DNA from: Actinomycetota bacterium
GTDB taxonomy: Bacteria > Actinomycetota > Thermoleophilia > Gaiellales > Gaiellaceae
NCBI GenBank assembly: GCA_013697465.1
Contig: JACCWU010000352.1
Coordinates: 1-13,684 of the forward strand
Reading direction: 5' to 3'
DNA length: 13,684 nt
Shown: piece after piece, positions 6,545 to 12,155 of the stretch
How positions within the stretch are numbered: the first letter of the stretch is position 1
How the letters are laid out: each line of letters opens with the position of its first letter
The notes under the pieces: model-generated
The model's database searches: none
What the model was told of the DNA's origin: nothing
What the model saw: the letters and a program-made list of their open reading frames with translations, nothing else
Translations under genes and position numbers: made by a program

Positions 6545-7291
6545 ATGGACCTGATACCGATCGGACAGTTCGCTGCCGCCTCGCGGCTATCGCTGAAAGC
6601 GCTCCGCCTCTACGACGACAATGGCTTGCTCCCCCCGGCCGAGGTCGATCCCGAGTCGGGCTATCGCTCGTATCGACTCGATCAGCTGCGGTCCGCGACC
6701 ATGATTGGACTGCTTCGCCGGGCAGGCATGTCGCTCCTCGAGATTCGGCGAGTCTTGGACGATCCGAGCGCTGCACGAATCGACGAGTACGAGGCGACGC
6801 TCACGTGCGAGCTGGCCGAACGGCAACAGGTCCTCGACTATGTCCGCCGCTATCTGAAGGAGGAAGAGATGTTCGATGTCAGCGTCAAGCAGGTCGAGGA
6901 GCAGCCGTACGTGAGCCTATCCAAGCGAGTACGCGTCGTGGACCTCGAGCGATTCATCGTCCGCACGGTCGACGAGCTCACGGCCGCGCACGAGCCTGCG
7001 GGTAACGCGTTCACCGTCTACCACGGCGAGGTGAACGAGAACGACGATGGCCCGGTCGAGGTCTGCCTGCCCGTCGCCACGGCCGACAAGAAGCTGCCGG
7101 CCGGCGAGGTCGCGTACACCGTTGCGGTCGGCGCGCAGACGACCTTCCCGGAGATCATCGGCGCCTACGACGCCGTCTCAGTGTGGGCGAAGGCGAACGG
7201 CCGTGAGCTCGCCGGACCGCCGCGGGAGATCTACCTCGACGAGGTCACGGGCGACCGGCCGCACATGGAGATCGCCTGGCCGATTCGGTAA
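6545..7291 (+). CDS. MerR-family regulator with GyrI-like ligand-binding domain
   Basis: 248 residues. The winged-helix DNA-binding domain (about 1-70) opens MDLIPIGQFAAASRLSLKAL, then LRLYDDNGLLPP and SGYRSYRLDQL, typical of MerR. A helical dimerisation segment follows (about 75-115). Residues 120-248 form a GyrI/SOUL-like effector domain ending in PPREIYL and the characteristic EIAWPIR. Known relatives (BmrR, TipA) bind hydrophobic ligands or drugs and twist promoters with long spacers. The ATG at 6545 begins the MerR consensus exactly; the open frame reaches back to 5765 only antisense to deoC. No ribosome-binding site is visible. It is divergent from deoC, so control of deoC and the dehydrogenases, or only of itself, is possible (inference). 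Confidence 0.93.
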   Translation: MDLIPIGQFAAASRLSLKALRLYDDNGLLPPAEVDPESGYRSYRLDQLRSATMIGLLRRAGMSLLEIRRVLDDPSAARIDEYEATLTCELAERQQVLDYVRRYLKEEEMFDVSVKQVEEQPYVSLSKRVRVVDLERFIVRTVDELTAAHEPAGNAFTVYHGEVNENDDGPVEVCLPVATADKKLPAGEVAYTVAVGAQTTFPEIIGAYDAVSVWAKANGRELAGPPREIYLDEVTGDRPHMEIAWPIR

Positions 7292-7304
7292 GAGCATTCG
7301 CCCG

Positions 7305-7318
7305 AGCGCATGTGCGCT
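7305..7318. repeat. Short palindrome after the MerR gene
   Basis: AGCGCA (7305-7310) and TGCGCT (7313-7318) around a TG loop, 14 bp after the MerR gene's stop. With the stem at 7326-7366 it fills the convergent gap between the MerR gene and era and may contribute to termination. Confidence 0.3.
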
Positions 7319-7325
7319 GGCACGC

Positions 7326-7366
7326 CGAGCGGCTCGAGCACCCAGAACTACAGCCCGAGCCGCTCG
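7326..7366. terminator. Long-loop stem between the MerR gene and era
   Basis: CGAGCGGCTCG (7326-7336) is the exact reverse complement of CGAGCCGCTCG (7356-7366), with a 19-base loop. The era stop codon (7350-7348) is in the loop and the right arm encodes its last residues. Convergent location suggests a transcription end signal, but there is no U-tract. Confidence 0.35.
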
Positions 7367-8205
7367 AGCATCTTGGGGTCGCGGCGCCACCTGCGAACCT
7401 TGACTTGAAGCTCGAGGAACACGGGGTGCCCGACAAGCGCCTCGACCTCTGGCCTGGCGCGTGTCCCGATCTCGCGCACCATCGCGCCCTTCTTGCCGAC
7501 GAGGATCCCCTTCTGCGACTCGGTCTCGACATAGACGAATGCGCGCACGACCTTCTCTCCGATCTCGTCCACCGCGACCGTCACGGCGTGCGGCACCTCC
7601 TCGCGCGTGAGCCGGAGCGCCTTCTCGCGGATCACCTCGCCCACGCGCTCCTCCACGGTGAGATCGGTGGCTTGCTCGTGTCCGAAGAAGGCCGGCCCTT
7701 CGGGGAGGAGGGTGACGAGATCGTCGCGCAGCTCGCCGATCCCGTCCTTGGTGATCGCGCTGACCGGGTGGAGCGCGTGGAAGCCGCCGAGCTCCGCAGC
7801 CGCCTTCATTTGCGACAACACGTGACCCGCCTTCAGCCGGTCGACCTTATTCACCGCGATGATCACCGGCTTGCCGAGCTCGAACACCCGACGGGCAACG
7901 AAGCGATCGCCGGCGCCGATGCGCTCCCGGGCGTCGACCACGAGCAACACCGCGTCGACGTCCTCGAAGGACGAGTCGACGGTGGCCTGCATGCGCTCGG
8001 TGAGCGTGTCGAGTGGCCGCTGGAAGCCGGGGAGATCCACGAGCGCGAGCTGGTAATCGGGCCCGTTCGCGACCCCGAAGATGCGCCGCCGCGTCGTGTT
8101 CGGCACCTTGGAGGTGATCGCGATCTTCTCTCCGCAGAGCGCGTTCACGAGCGTTGACTTGCCGACGTTCGGCCGCCCCGCAACCGCGACGAACCCACTT
8201 TTCAC
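7348..8205 (-). CDS. era: GTPase Era, 16S rRNA-binding ribosome assembly factor
   Basis: 285 residues. Binds GTP and the 3' end of 16S rRNA during 30S maturation. G1 GRPNVGKS (10-17), G2 around PNTTRRR (35-41), G3 DLPG (57-60), G4 NKVD (119-122) and G5 VSA (148-150) are intact. The C-terminal KH domain carries the family signature ESQKGILVGKKGAMVREIG (229-247) with its GKKG loop. The GTG at 8205 is chosen over the upstream start at 8304 because GAGGAG lies six bases before it and KSGFVAVAGRPNVGKS is the family N-terminus. A 121-bp gap separates it from cdd, the largest in the block except for the HIT-yqeY junction, so it may have some independent control. It is the last gene of the block. Confidence 0.98.
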   Translation of the reverse strand: MKSGFVAVAGRPNVGKSTLVNALCGEKIAITSKVPNTTRRRIFGVANGPDYQLALVDLPGFQRPLDTLTERMQATVDSSFEDVDAVLLVVDARERIGAGDRFVARRVFELGKPVIIAVNKVDRLKAGHVLSQMKAAAELGGFHALHPVSAITKDGIGELRDDLVTLLPEGPAFFGHEQATDLTVEERVGEVIREKALRLTREEVPHAVTVAVDEIGEKVVRAFVYVETESQKGILVGKKGAMVREIGTRARPEVEALVGHPVFLELQVKVRRWRRDPKMLERLGL

Positions 8206-8326
8206 GGCCGTCTCCTCACGGGGCACCCCGGCCCACCACCCACTGCGATCGTATCGAGCAAGTCCGCGCAGGTGGGACACGGCCTCGTGCCGAAAGCGTG
8301 CCAATCGCTCCCCAGTCGCGGGGCAC

Positions 8327-8689
8327 TCACAGCTCGAACGACTCGGGCAGAAGCTCGTCGGGGGTCATCGTCACCACCCGCCCCTGGTTCCTGAAGACGA
8401 CGCGGTCGACGCACATCTCCAACAGCCACTGGCGGCAACCACCGCACGGCGATGCCGTGATCGCGGCAACGACGAAGTCGCCCGGGCGATAGCCCTCCGC
8501 GACCGCGCGTGCGAACGCGGTGCGCTCGGCGCAGACGCCCAGCGGGTATGCCGCGTTCTCCACGTTCACGCCCTCGATCACGTTCCCGTCACGCGCGAGC
8601 ACGGCACACCCCACGTGGAGCGCCGAGTACGGCGCGTACGCACGCTCCGCCACCGCATCCGCTAGGGCAAGCAACTCGGCGTCGCTCAC
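8327..8689 (-). CDS. cdd: Cytidine deaminase
   Basis: 120 residues, normal for the small tetrameric form. Deaminates cytidine and deoxycytidine to uridine and deoxyuridine in pyrimidine salvage. Zinc ligands are Cys53 in CAE (53-55), Cys82 and Cys85 in PCGGC (81-85); Glu55 is the proton shuttle. YAPYS (18-22) and GVNVENAAYPLGVCAERTAF are the substrate-site signatures. The GTG at 8689 overlaps the previous gene's stop as GTGA, implying translational coupling, with AGG seven bases upstream. Its position between dgkA and era is the conserved order seen in Bacillus. Confidence 0.97.
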   Translation of the reverse strand: MSDAELLALADAVAERAYAPYSALHVGCAVLARDGNVIEGVNVENAAYPLGVCAERTAFARAVAEGYRPGDFVVAAITASPCGGCRQWLLEMCVDRVVFRNQGRVVTMTPDELLPESFEL

Positions 8690-9408
8690 GCGAAGACCTG
8701 AAACAGCGCAAGCGTCATCAGGGCGCCGAGCACGGCGCCGCTCGCCACCTCCGAGGCGGAGTGCACCCCGGTCTCCACGCGAGTCTGCGCCACGAGCAAG
8801 GCCATGATGAAGGTCAGGCTCGAGACGAGAAAGTGATGCGACGAGTCGTCGAGAACGAGGGTCACCGCCATCCAGCCGGCGAAGGCGACCGCGGCGTGCC
8901 CCGAGGGAAGACCGCCCCGGAGCGGGGTGCCGCGACCGGTGACGGCCTTGACCGCGATGACGACGATGATCGTCAGCGCCAGCGAGACGAGCGTGAGCTC
9001 CTCGGGGACGTTCGCGAGCCGGTCGAGGAACCGTGAGCTCCGGTCGGCAATCGCTCCCGAGAACACGAGGTATCCGACAGCGGCCGCGTTGAGAGCGGCG
9101 ATGAGCACCGCTCCAGCGGCGATGTCCTTCGCGAGCTTGGCCATCGGATCGAAGGACGTCGAGGCCACGTCCACGGCGGCCTCGATCGCGGTGTTGACGA
9201 GCTCCGCGACCAGCACGAACGTGATCGCTATGAGGAGCAGCATCAGCTCGACTCGCGACACGCCGAACGCCACCGCGGCGACGAAGACGGCGACCGCGAC
9301 CGCGAAGTGGATCCAGAGGTTTCTCTGCGTGCGCAGCGCGTGGATGACGCCCTCGGTCGCGTAGTTGAAGCTCTGCAGGATGGACGGGCTGCGCTGCCGC
9401 GAGCTCAT
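8686..9408 (-). CDS. dgkA: Diacylglycerol/undecaprenol kinase fused to a PAP2 phosphatase
   Basis: 240-residue membrane protein. Residues 1-118 are a DgkA-type kinase: three membrane segments (about 31-50, 54-75, 96-116) with ELVNTAIEAAVD (69-80) holding Glu69, Asn72 and Glu76, and KLAKDIAAGAVL (91-102). Gram-positive DgkA enzymes phosphorylate undecaprenol. Residues about 135-240 are a PAP2 phosphatase with four hydrophobic segments: motif C1 starts at Lys154 (KAVTGRGTP, with Thr where Arg of 'RP' is usual), C2 is PSGH (168-171), and C3 is Arg210, His216 and Glu220 (Glu for the usual Asp). The ATG at 9408 overlaps the ybeY stop as ATGA and has GGGAG eight bases upstream; an upstream in-frame start at 9498 is antisense-like and Arg/Pro-rich. 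Kinase and phosphatase for the same lipid carrier in one chain is notable. Activity of the altered PAP2 site is uncertain. Confidence 0.93.
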   Translation of the reverse strand: MSSRQRSPSILQSFNYATEGVIHALRTQRNLWIHFAVAVAVFVAAVAFGVSRVELMLLLIAITFVLVAELVNTAIEAAVDVASTSFDPMAKLAKDIAAGAVLIAALNAAAVGYLVFSGAIADRSSRFLDRLANVPEELTLVSLALTIIVVIAVKAVTGRGTPLRGGLPSGHAAVAFAGWMAVTLVLDDSSHHFLVSSLTFIMALLVAQTRVETGVHSASEVASGAVLGALMTLALFQVFA

Positions 9409-9791
9409 TTCGCGTGCTCCCGCTCCCGGGCCTTCATCTCTGCGCCGTGGTCGTAGCCGAGCAGGTGCAGGAGGCCGTGCACGAGCGGTGCGCGCCATGC
9501 ATCGCCCACGATCTGCGGACAGAGGACGACGTCTCCGAGCGCGCGCGGCTCTCCGTCCGGCAGCTCATCACGACCGTCGAGTGGGAAGGAGAGGACGTCC
9601 GTCGCCTCGTCGACCCCCAGGTGCTCCCGCTTCAGGATCCGGATCTCCGCCAACCCGACGAAGACGATGCCGAGCTCGCCGTCTCGGACGTCCTCGGCCT
9701 GGAGAACCCGGCGAGCGAGCTGGGCCGCGCCGTCCTCGTCCACATCGGCTTCGCTCCGGTTCGCGATCTCGACTGTTATCGCACCTGCCAC
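9405..9791 (-). CDS. ybeY: Endoribonuclease YbeY (rRNA maturation factor)
   Basis: 128 residues. Zinc-dependent RNase in 16S rRNA 3'-end processing and ribosome quality control. The metal motif HGLLHLLGYDH (105-115) supplies His105, His109 and His115. DEATDVLSFP (61-70) and LGDVVLCP (85-92) are also family-typical. The GTG at 9791 begins right after the phoH stop (six bases between) and gives the usual N-terminus; no Shine-Dalgarno is seen, so coupling to phoH is likely. It overlaps the kinase-phosphatase gene by four bases. The C-terminus is somewhat short but complete. Confidence 0.97.
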   Translation of the reverse strand: MAGAITVEIANRSEADVDEDGAAQLARRVLQAEDVRDGELGIVFVGLAEIRILKREHLGVDEATDVLSFPLDGRDELPDGEPRALGDVVLCPQIVGDAWRAPLVHGLLHLLGYDHGAEMKAREREHAK

Positions 9792-9797
9792 GAATGT

Positions 9798-10760
9798 TCA
9801 GCGCCGGCGAGCGGTGCCGGTCTCCTCCGCGTGGCGCTTGTACGCCTCGACGATCCGCTGGACGAGCTTGTGGCGAACGACGTCCTCGTGGCCGAACTCG
9901 ACGAACGAGATGGCGTCGATGCCCGCGAGGATCTCGCGTACCTGGATCAGGCCCGAGGCCTGCTCGCGCGGGAGATCGACCTGCGTGATGTCGCCCGTGA
10001 CGACCATCTTCGAGCCGAAGCCGAGGCGCGTGAGAAACATCTGCATCTGCTCCGGAGTGGTGTTCTGCGCCTCGTCGAGGACGATGAACGAGTCGTTGAG
10101 CGTGCGGCCGCGCATGAACGCGAGCGGCGCGACCTCGATCGTCCCCCGCTCCATGTAACCCGCGAGGCGCTCGGGGTCGAGCATGTCGTAGAGGGCGTCG
10201 TACAGCGGACGCAGGTAGGGGTCGACCTTCGCGAGCATGTCGCCGGGGAGGAACCCGAGCCGCTCGCCCGCCTCGACTGCGGGCCGCGTGAGGATGATGC
10301 GGCCGACGTTTCCTTCGGAGAGCGCCGACACCGCGAGCGCCATCGCGAGGTAGGTCTTGCCGGTTCCCGCCGGGCCGATGGAGAACGTCACCGTGCCCTT
10401 CCTGATCGAGTCGACGTACCGCTTCTGGTTAACGGTCTTCGGCGTGATCTTCTTGCCGCGGTGCCGCCAGACGACATCCTCGAAGACATCGCGGACGTCC
10501 TCCGCCTGGTCGAGCGCCGCGAGCACCGCCCCAACCGTGTCCGGGCCGATCTGGTGCCCTCCCTCGACGAGCTCGACGAGCTCGTCGACGACCGCCTTGG
10601 CGGCGGCGACGTGCTCGCCGTCCCCGTCGAGCGTCAGCCGGTTCCCGCGGAGCGTTATCGCGCACTGGAGCCGCTCTCGGAGCGCATCGAGGACGCCGTC
10701 GTGCACCCCTGCGAGCTCGGCCGCGACCTCGTTCGACACATCGAGTACCTGGTGGCTCAC
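9798..10760 (-). CDS. phoH: PhoH-family ATPase
   Basis: 320 residues, normal length. Predicted RNA-associated P-loop NTPase that works with YbeY. An N-terminal KH-like segment (about 30-65) precedes the ATPase domain: PKTVNQKRYVDSI (107-119), Walker A GPAGTGKT (129-136), ILTRPAVEAGERLGFLPGD (156-174), Walker B VLDEAQN (227-233) and VTGDITQVDLP (254-264). The GTG at 10760 has no ribosome-binding site but TACACT seven bases upstream, so this gene may also be started internally as a leaderless message. It is 19 bp after the DUF5655 gene and six bases before ybeY. Confidence 0.97.
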   Translation of the reverse strand: MSHQVLDVSNEVAAELAGVHDGVLDALRERLQCAITLRGNRLTLDGDGEHVAAAKAVVDELVELVEGGHQIGPDTVGAVLAALDQAEDVRDVFEDVVWRHRGKKITPKTVNQKRYVDSIRKGTVTFSIGPAGTGKTYLAMALAVSALSEGNVGRIILTRPAVEAGERLGFLPGDMLAKVDPYLRPLYDALYDMLDPERLAGYMERGTIEVAPLAFMRGRTLNDSFIVLDEAQNTTPEQMQMFLTRLGFGSKMVVTGDITQVDLPREQASGLIQVREILAGIDAISFVEFGHEDVVRHKLVQRIVEAYKRHAEETGTARRR

Positions 10761-10767
10761 GCGGCTC

Positions 10768-10773
10768 AGTGTA
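10768..10773 (-). promoter_or_regulatory. Candidate internal -10 box (TACACT) before phoH
   Basis: TACACT on the minus strand, identical to the box before deoC, ends seven bases before the phoH GTG and lies in the 19-bp gap after the DUF5655 gene. The TTGACG that overlaps the DUF5655 stop is only four bases upstream, too close to be its -35. It suggests an internal leaderless promoter. Confidence 0.35.
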
Positions 10774-10779
10774 GGCGCG

Positions 10780-11148
10780 TCAACCGCTGCGAGGCCCCGG
10801 GCCGACGTCGGCGTACGCCTCGGCGACGAGCGCGGCGATCGAGTCGTCGAGCTGAGTGGCGTCCGTGATCCGGAGACGGTGCGTGATCACCCGCTTCGTC
10901 GTGTGGAACGCCGCGATCACGCACGGATGCTCGGCCTCCCGCAGGAGGTCGATGTTCAGCTCCAGCCTTCGACGCTCGATGTACGCCCCGGCAAAGACGC
11001 GACGGCGCTTCCAGTAGACGATCGAGCTCCGCGGCGCCCGCTCCGACGCGCCGCAACGTTCGACGAGCGCCTCGAACCTGCGGAAGAGCGCCACGCCATC
11101 GGGATCCTTCCCTTCAAGGTAGACCTCGACGCTGTCGAGGTCGGCCAC
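10780..11148 (-). CDS. DUF5655-domain protein of unknown function
   Basis: 122 residues. The pattern RSSIVYWKRRRVFAGAYIER (40-59), then RLELNIDLL, HTTKRVITHRLRI and a final D-SIAALVAEAYADV helix resembles DUF5655, a small domain of unknown biochemistry often found alone or joined to other domains. It is basic in the middle and has no membrane segment or signal peptide. The GTG at 11148 starts one base after the yqeY stop and fits translational coupling. Being placed tightly between yqeY and phoH, in a block of tRNA- and ribosome-maturation genes, suggests an RNA-related role (inference only). The domain call is from recognition, not a search. Confidence 0.8.
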   Translation of the reverse strand: MADLDSVEVYLEGKDPDGVALFRRFEALVERCGASERAPRSSIVYWKRRRVFAGAYIERRRLELNIDLLREAEHPCVIAAFHTTKRVITHRLRITDATQLDDSIAALVAEAYADVGPGPRSG

Positions 11149-11149
11149 G

Positions 11150-11593
11150 TCAGGCGAGCTTCTCTTTGACGAGCTGGCTGACGGTCGAGCCGTCCGCGCG
11201 GCCGGAGACCTGGTGCATGACCCCGGCCATGACGCGGCCCAGGTCGCGGATGCTCGTCGCGCCGACCTCCGAGATCACGTCGTCGATGATCTCCTCGATC
11301 TCCTCTTCGGAGAGCGGCTCGGGCATGAACTCCTCGAGCACGTCGAGCTCGTGCTCCTCGGCCTCCGCCCGGTCCTCCCGCCCGCCGGAGCGAAACGCCT
11401 CGGCGGCCTCGAGCCGGCGCTTGCGCTCTCGCTGGAGCACCTGCAGCTCCTCCTCCTCGGAAAGCGGGCGCTGCAGCTCTTTCTGCGCATCCCGTAGCGC
11501 GTGCAGAATCAGGCTGAGCGCGTCCCGGCGCGCCTCGTCACGGGCAAGGCGTGCGGCCTTGAGCTCGGACTCGACCTGCACGATGACGCTCAC
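11150..11593 (-). CDS. yqeY: GatB/YqeY-domain protein
   Basis: 147 residues, full length. YqeY resembles the tRNA-binding tail domain of the amidotransferase subunit GatB; its cellular role is not settled. The sequence runs ESELKAARLARDEARRDALS (8-27), a long charged helix through about 78, FMPEPLSEEEIEEIIDDVI (89-107) and LGRVMAGVMHQVSGRADGS (118-136) with the terminal LVKEKLA; these are the family hallmarks. The GTG at 11593 has GAGG seven bases upstream. Both the start and that site lie inside a near-perfect inverted repeat (11587-11620), which could mask them in mRNA. The next gene starts one base after its stop. Confidence 0.95.
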   Translation of the reverse strand: MSVIVQVESELKAARLARDEARRDALSLILHALRDAQKELQRPLSEEEELQVLQRERKRRLEAAEAFRSGGREDRAEAEEHELDVLEEFMPEPLSEEEIEEIIDDVISEVGATSIRDLGRVMAGVMHQVSGRADGSTVSQLVKEKLA

Positions 11594-11620
11594 GGGTCAA
11601 CCTCGGTTGGCCCGTGAGCG
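11587..11620 (-). promoter_or_regulatory. Inverted repeat covering the yqeY ribosome-binding site and start
   Basis: CGCTCACGGGTCAACC (11587-11602) and GGTTGGCCCGTGAGCG (11605-11620) are reverse complements except for one T-G pair, with a two-base spacer. In the mRNA the GAGG site and the GTG start of yqeY fall in this structure. The minimal spacer means the tip must open by a pair or two. It could repress or time yqeY translation, or be the end of an inserted palindromic element. Confidence 0.7.
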
Positions 11621-11657
11621 TGGAGAGGTATGGCGAACCGGGAGGTTCCCCACGCTC
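11616..11657. repeat. Nested stem-loops
   Basis: The outer arms GAGCGTGG (11616-11623) and CCACGCTC (11650-11657) enclose an inner hairpin GAACC-GGGA-GGTTC (11635-11648), which on the plus strand has a GNRA-type tetraloop. Its outer left arm overlaps the right arm of the yqeY inverted repeat, so the two structures would be mutually exclusive. Confidence 0.55.
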
Positions 11658-11690
11658 TCAGGAAGTAGGGGGTACGCTCGATTTCCGCAA

Positions 11691-11720
11691 GACCGGAATC
11701 CGCTCGCGCGGATTCCGGTC
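11691..11720. repeat. Perfect 13-bp inverted repeat with four-base loop
   Basis: GACCGGAATCCGC (11691-11703), loop TCGC, then GCGGATTCCGGTC (11708-11720). It is the strongest hairpin in the window. No T-run follows on either strand, so it is not a typical intrinsic terminator. Confidence 0.85.
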
Positions 11721-11732
11721 GCGGAGAGCCGT

Positions 11733-11751
11733 GGGGAGACATGGTTTCCCC
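11733..11751. repeat. Short hairpin close to the HIT gene end
   Basis: GGGGAGAC (11733-11740), loop ATG, GTTTCCCC (11744-11751), with one G-T pair. It is part of the hairpin series between the HIT gene and yqeY. Confidence 0.5.
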
Positions 11752-11780
11752 CGCGAGAGCGAGCCGCAGGCGAGCGACGC

Positions 11781-12155
11781 TCACGAGGGCTCCTCTGCGA
11801 GAGCCCTCGAAACCTGCTTCGCGTCCACGCGCCCACCGAGCACGTGCCAGTGCAGGTGGAACACCGTCTGTCCGGCGCCGGAGCCCACGTTCACGAGGAC
11901 CCGGTAGTCGTCGAGCCCCGCCGCCTCAGCCGTCTCCGCCACGAAGCGAAGCATGCGCCCCGCCTCGGCGTCGGGGAAGGCGTCGATGTCCTTGAAGCTG
12001 TCAACGTGCCGCTCGGGGAGGACGAGCAGGTGCGTCTCCGCGAGTGGGTTGATGTCCCGGATCGCGACGAAGCCGTCCGCGGCATGCACGTGGTCGCCGT
12101 CGGCGACCAGGCTGCAGAAGAGGCAGCGCTCAGCCGGCGACGCCAAGAATTCCAT
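11781..12155 (-). CDS. HIT-family (histidine triad) nucleotide hydrolase
   Basis: 124 residues. Hydrolyses or transfers nucleotides from small phosphoramidate/dinucleotide substrates. CLFCSL (11-16) is the zinc-type Cys pair; INPLAETHLLVLPERHV (35-51) and the triad HLHWHV (100-105: His100, His102, His104) are intact. The ATG at 12155 overlaps the end of mtaB by 26 bp, but GGAGG abuts this ATG with no spacing; the TTG three codons on (12146) would have nine-base spacing and may be the true start, giving 121 residues. It is coupled to mtaB by overlap. The stop lies inside a 10-bp direct repeat shared with the yqeY start. Confidence 0.95.
   Translation of the reverse strand: MEFLASPAERCLFCSLVADGDHVHAADGFVAIRDINPLAETHLLVLPERHVDSFKDIDAFPDAEAGRMLRFVAETAEAAGLDDYRVLVNVGSGAGQTVFHLHWHVLGGRVDAKQVSRALAEEPS

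Larger units (their letters stand above)
11585..11785. mobile_element. Hairpin-rich sequence with flanking 10-bp direct repeats (candidate small insertion)
   Basis: GACGCTCACG occurs at 11585-11594 and again at 11776-11785, exactly at the start of yqeY and the end of the HIT gene. If one copy and the 181 bp between are removed, the HIT stop and yqeY start would join as a GTGA overlap, the same junction type as at kinase-phosphatase/cdd. The interior is a series of inverted repeats (11587-11620, 11616-11657, 11691-11720, 11733-11751) and has no convincing gene. No good terminal inverted repeats are seen just inside the direct repeats. I infer a MITE-like or REP-like palindromic insertion; a structured regulatory RNA is the alternative. 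Confidence 0.5.

Noticed and set aside
8206..8304. Longer era start at 8304
   Set aside because: The GTG at 8205 has a strong, well-spaced ribosome-binding site and the exact family N-terminus.
9414..10868. 484-codon open frame on the plus strand
   Set aside because: Antisense to ybeY and phoH, which have intact catalytic motifs; composition is that of a shadow frame.
11590..11784. 64-codon minus-strand frame starting in a GTGA overlap with the HIT stop
   Set aside because: The overlap looks tempting, but the sequence is built from inverted repeats and its start is the direct-repeat copy of the yqeY start; no protein family is suggested.
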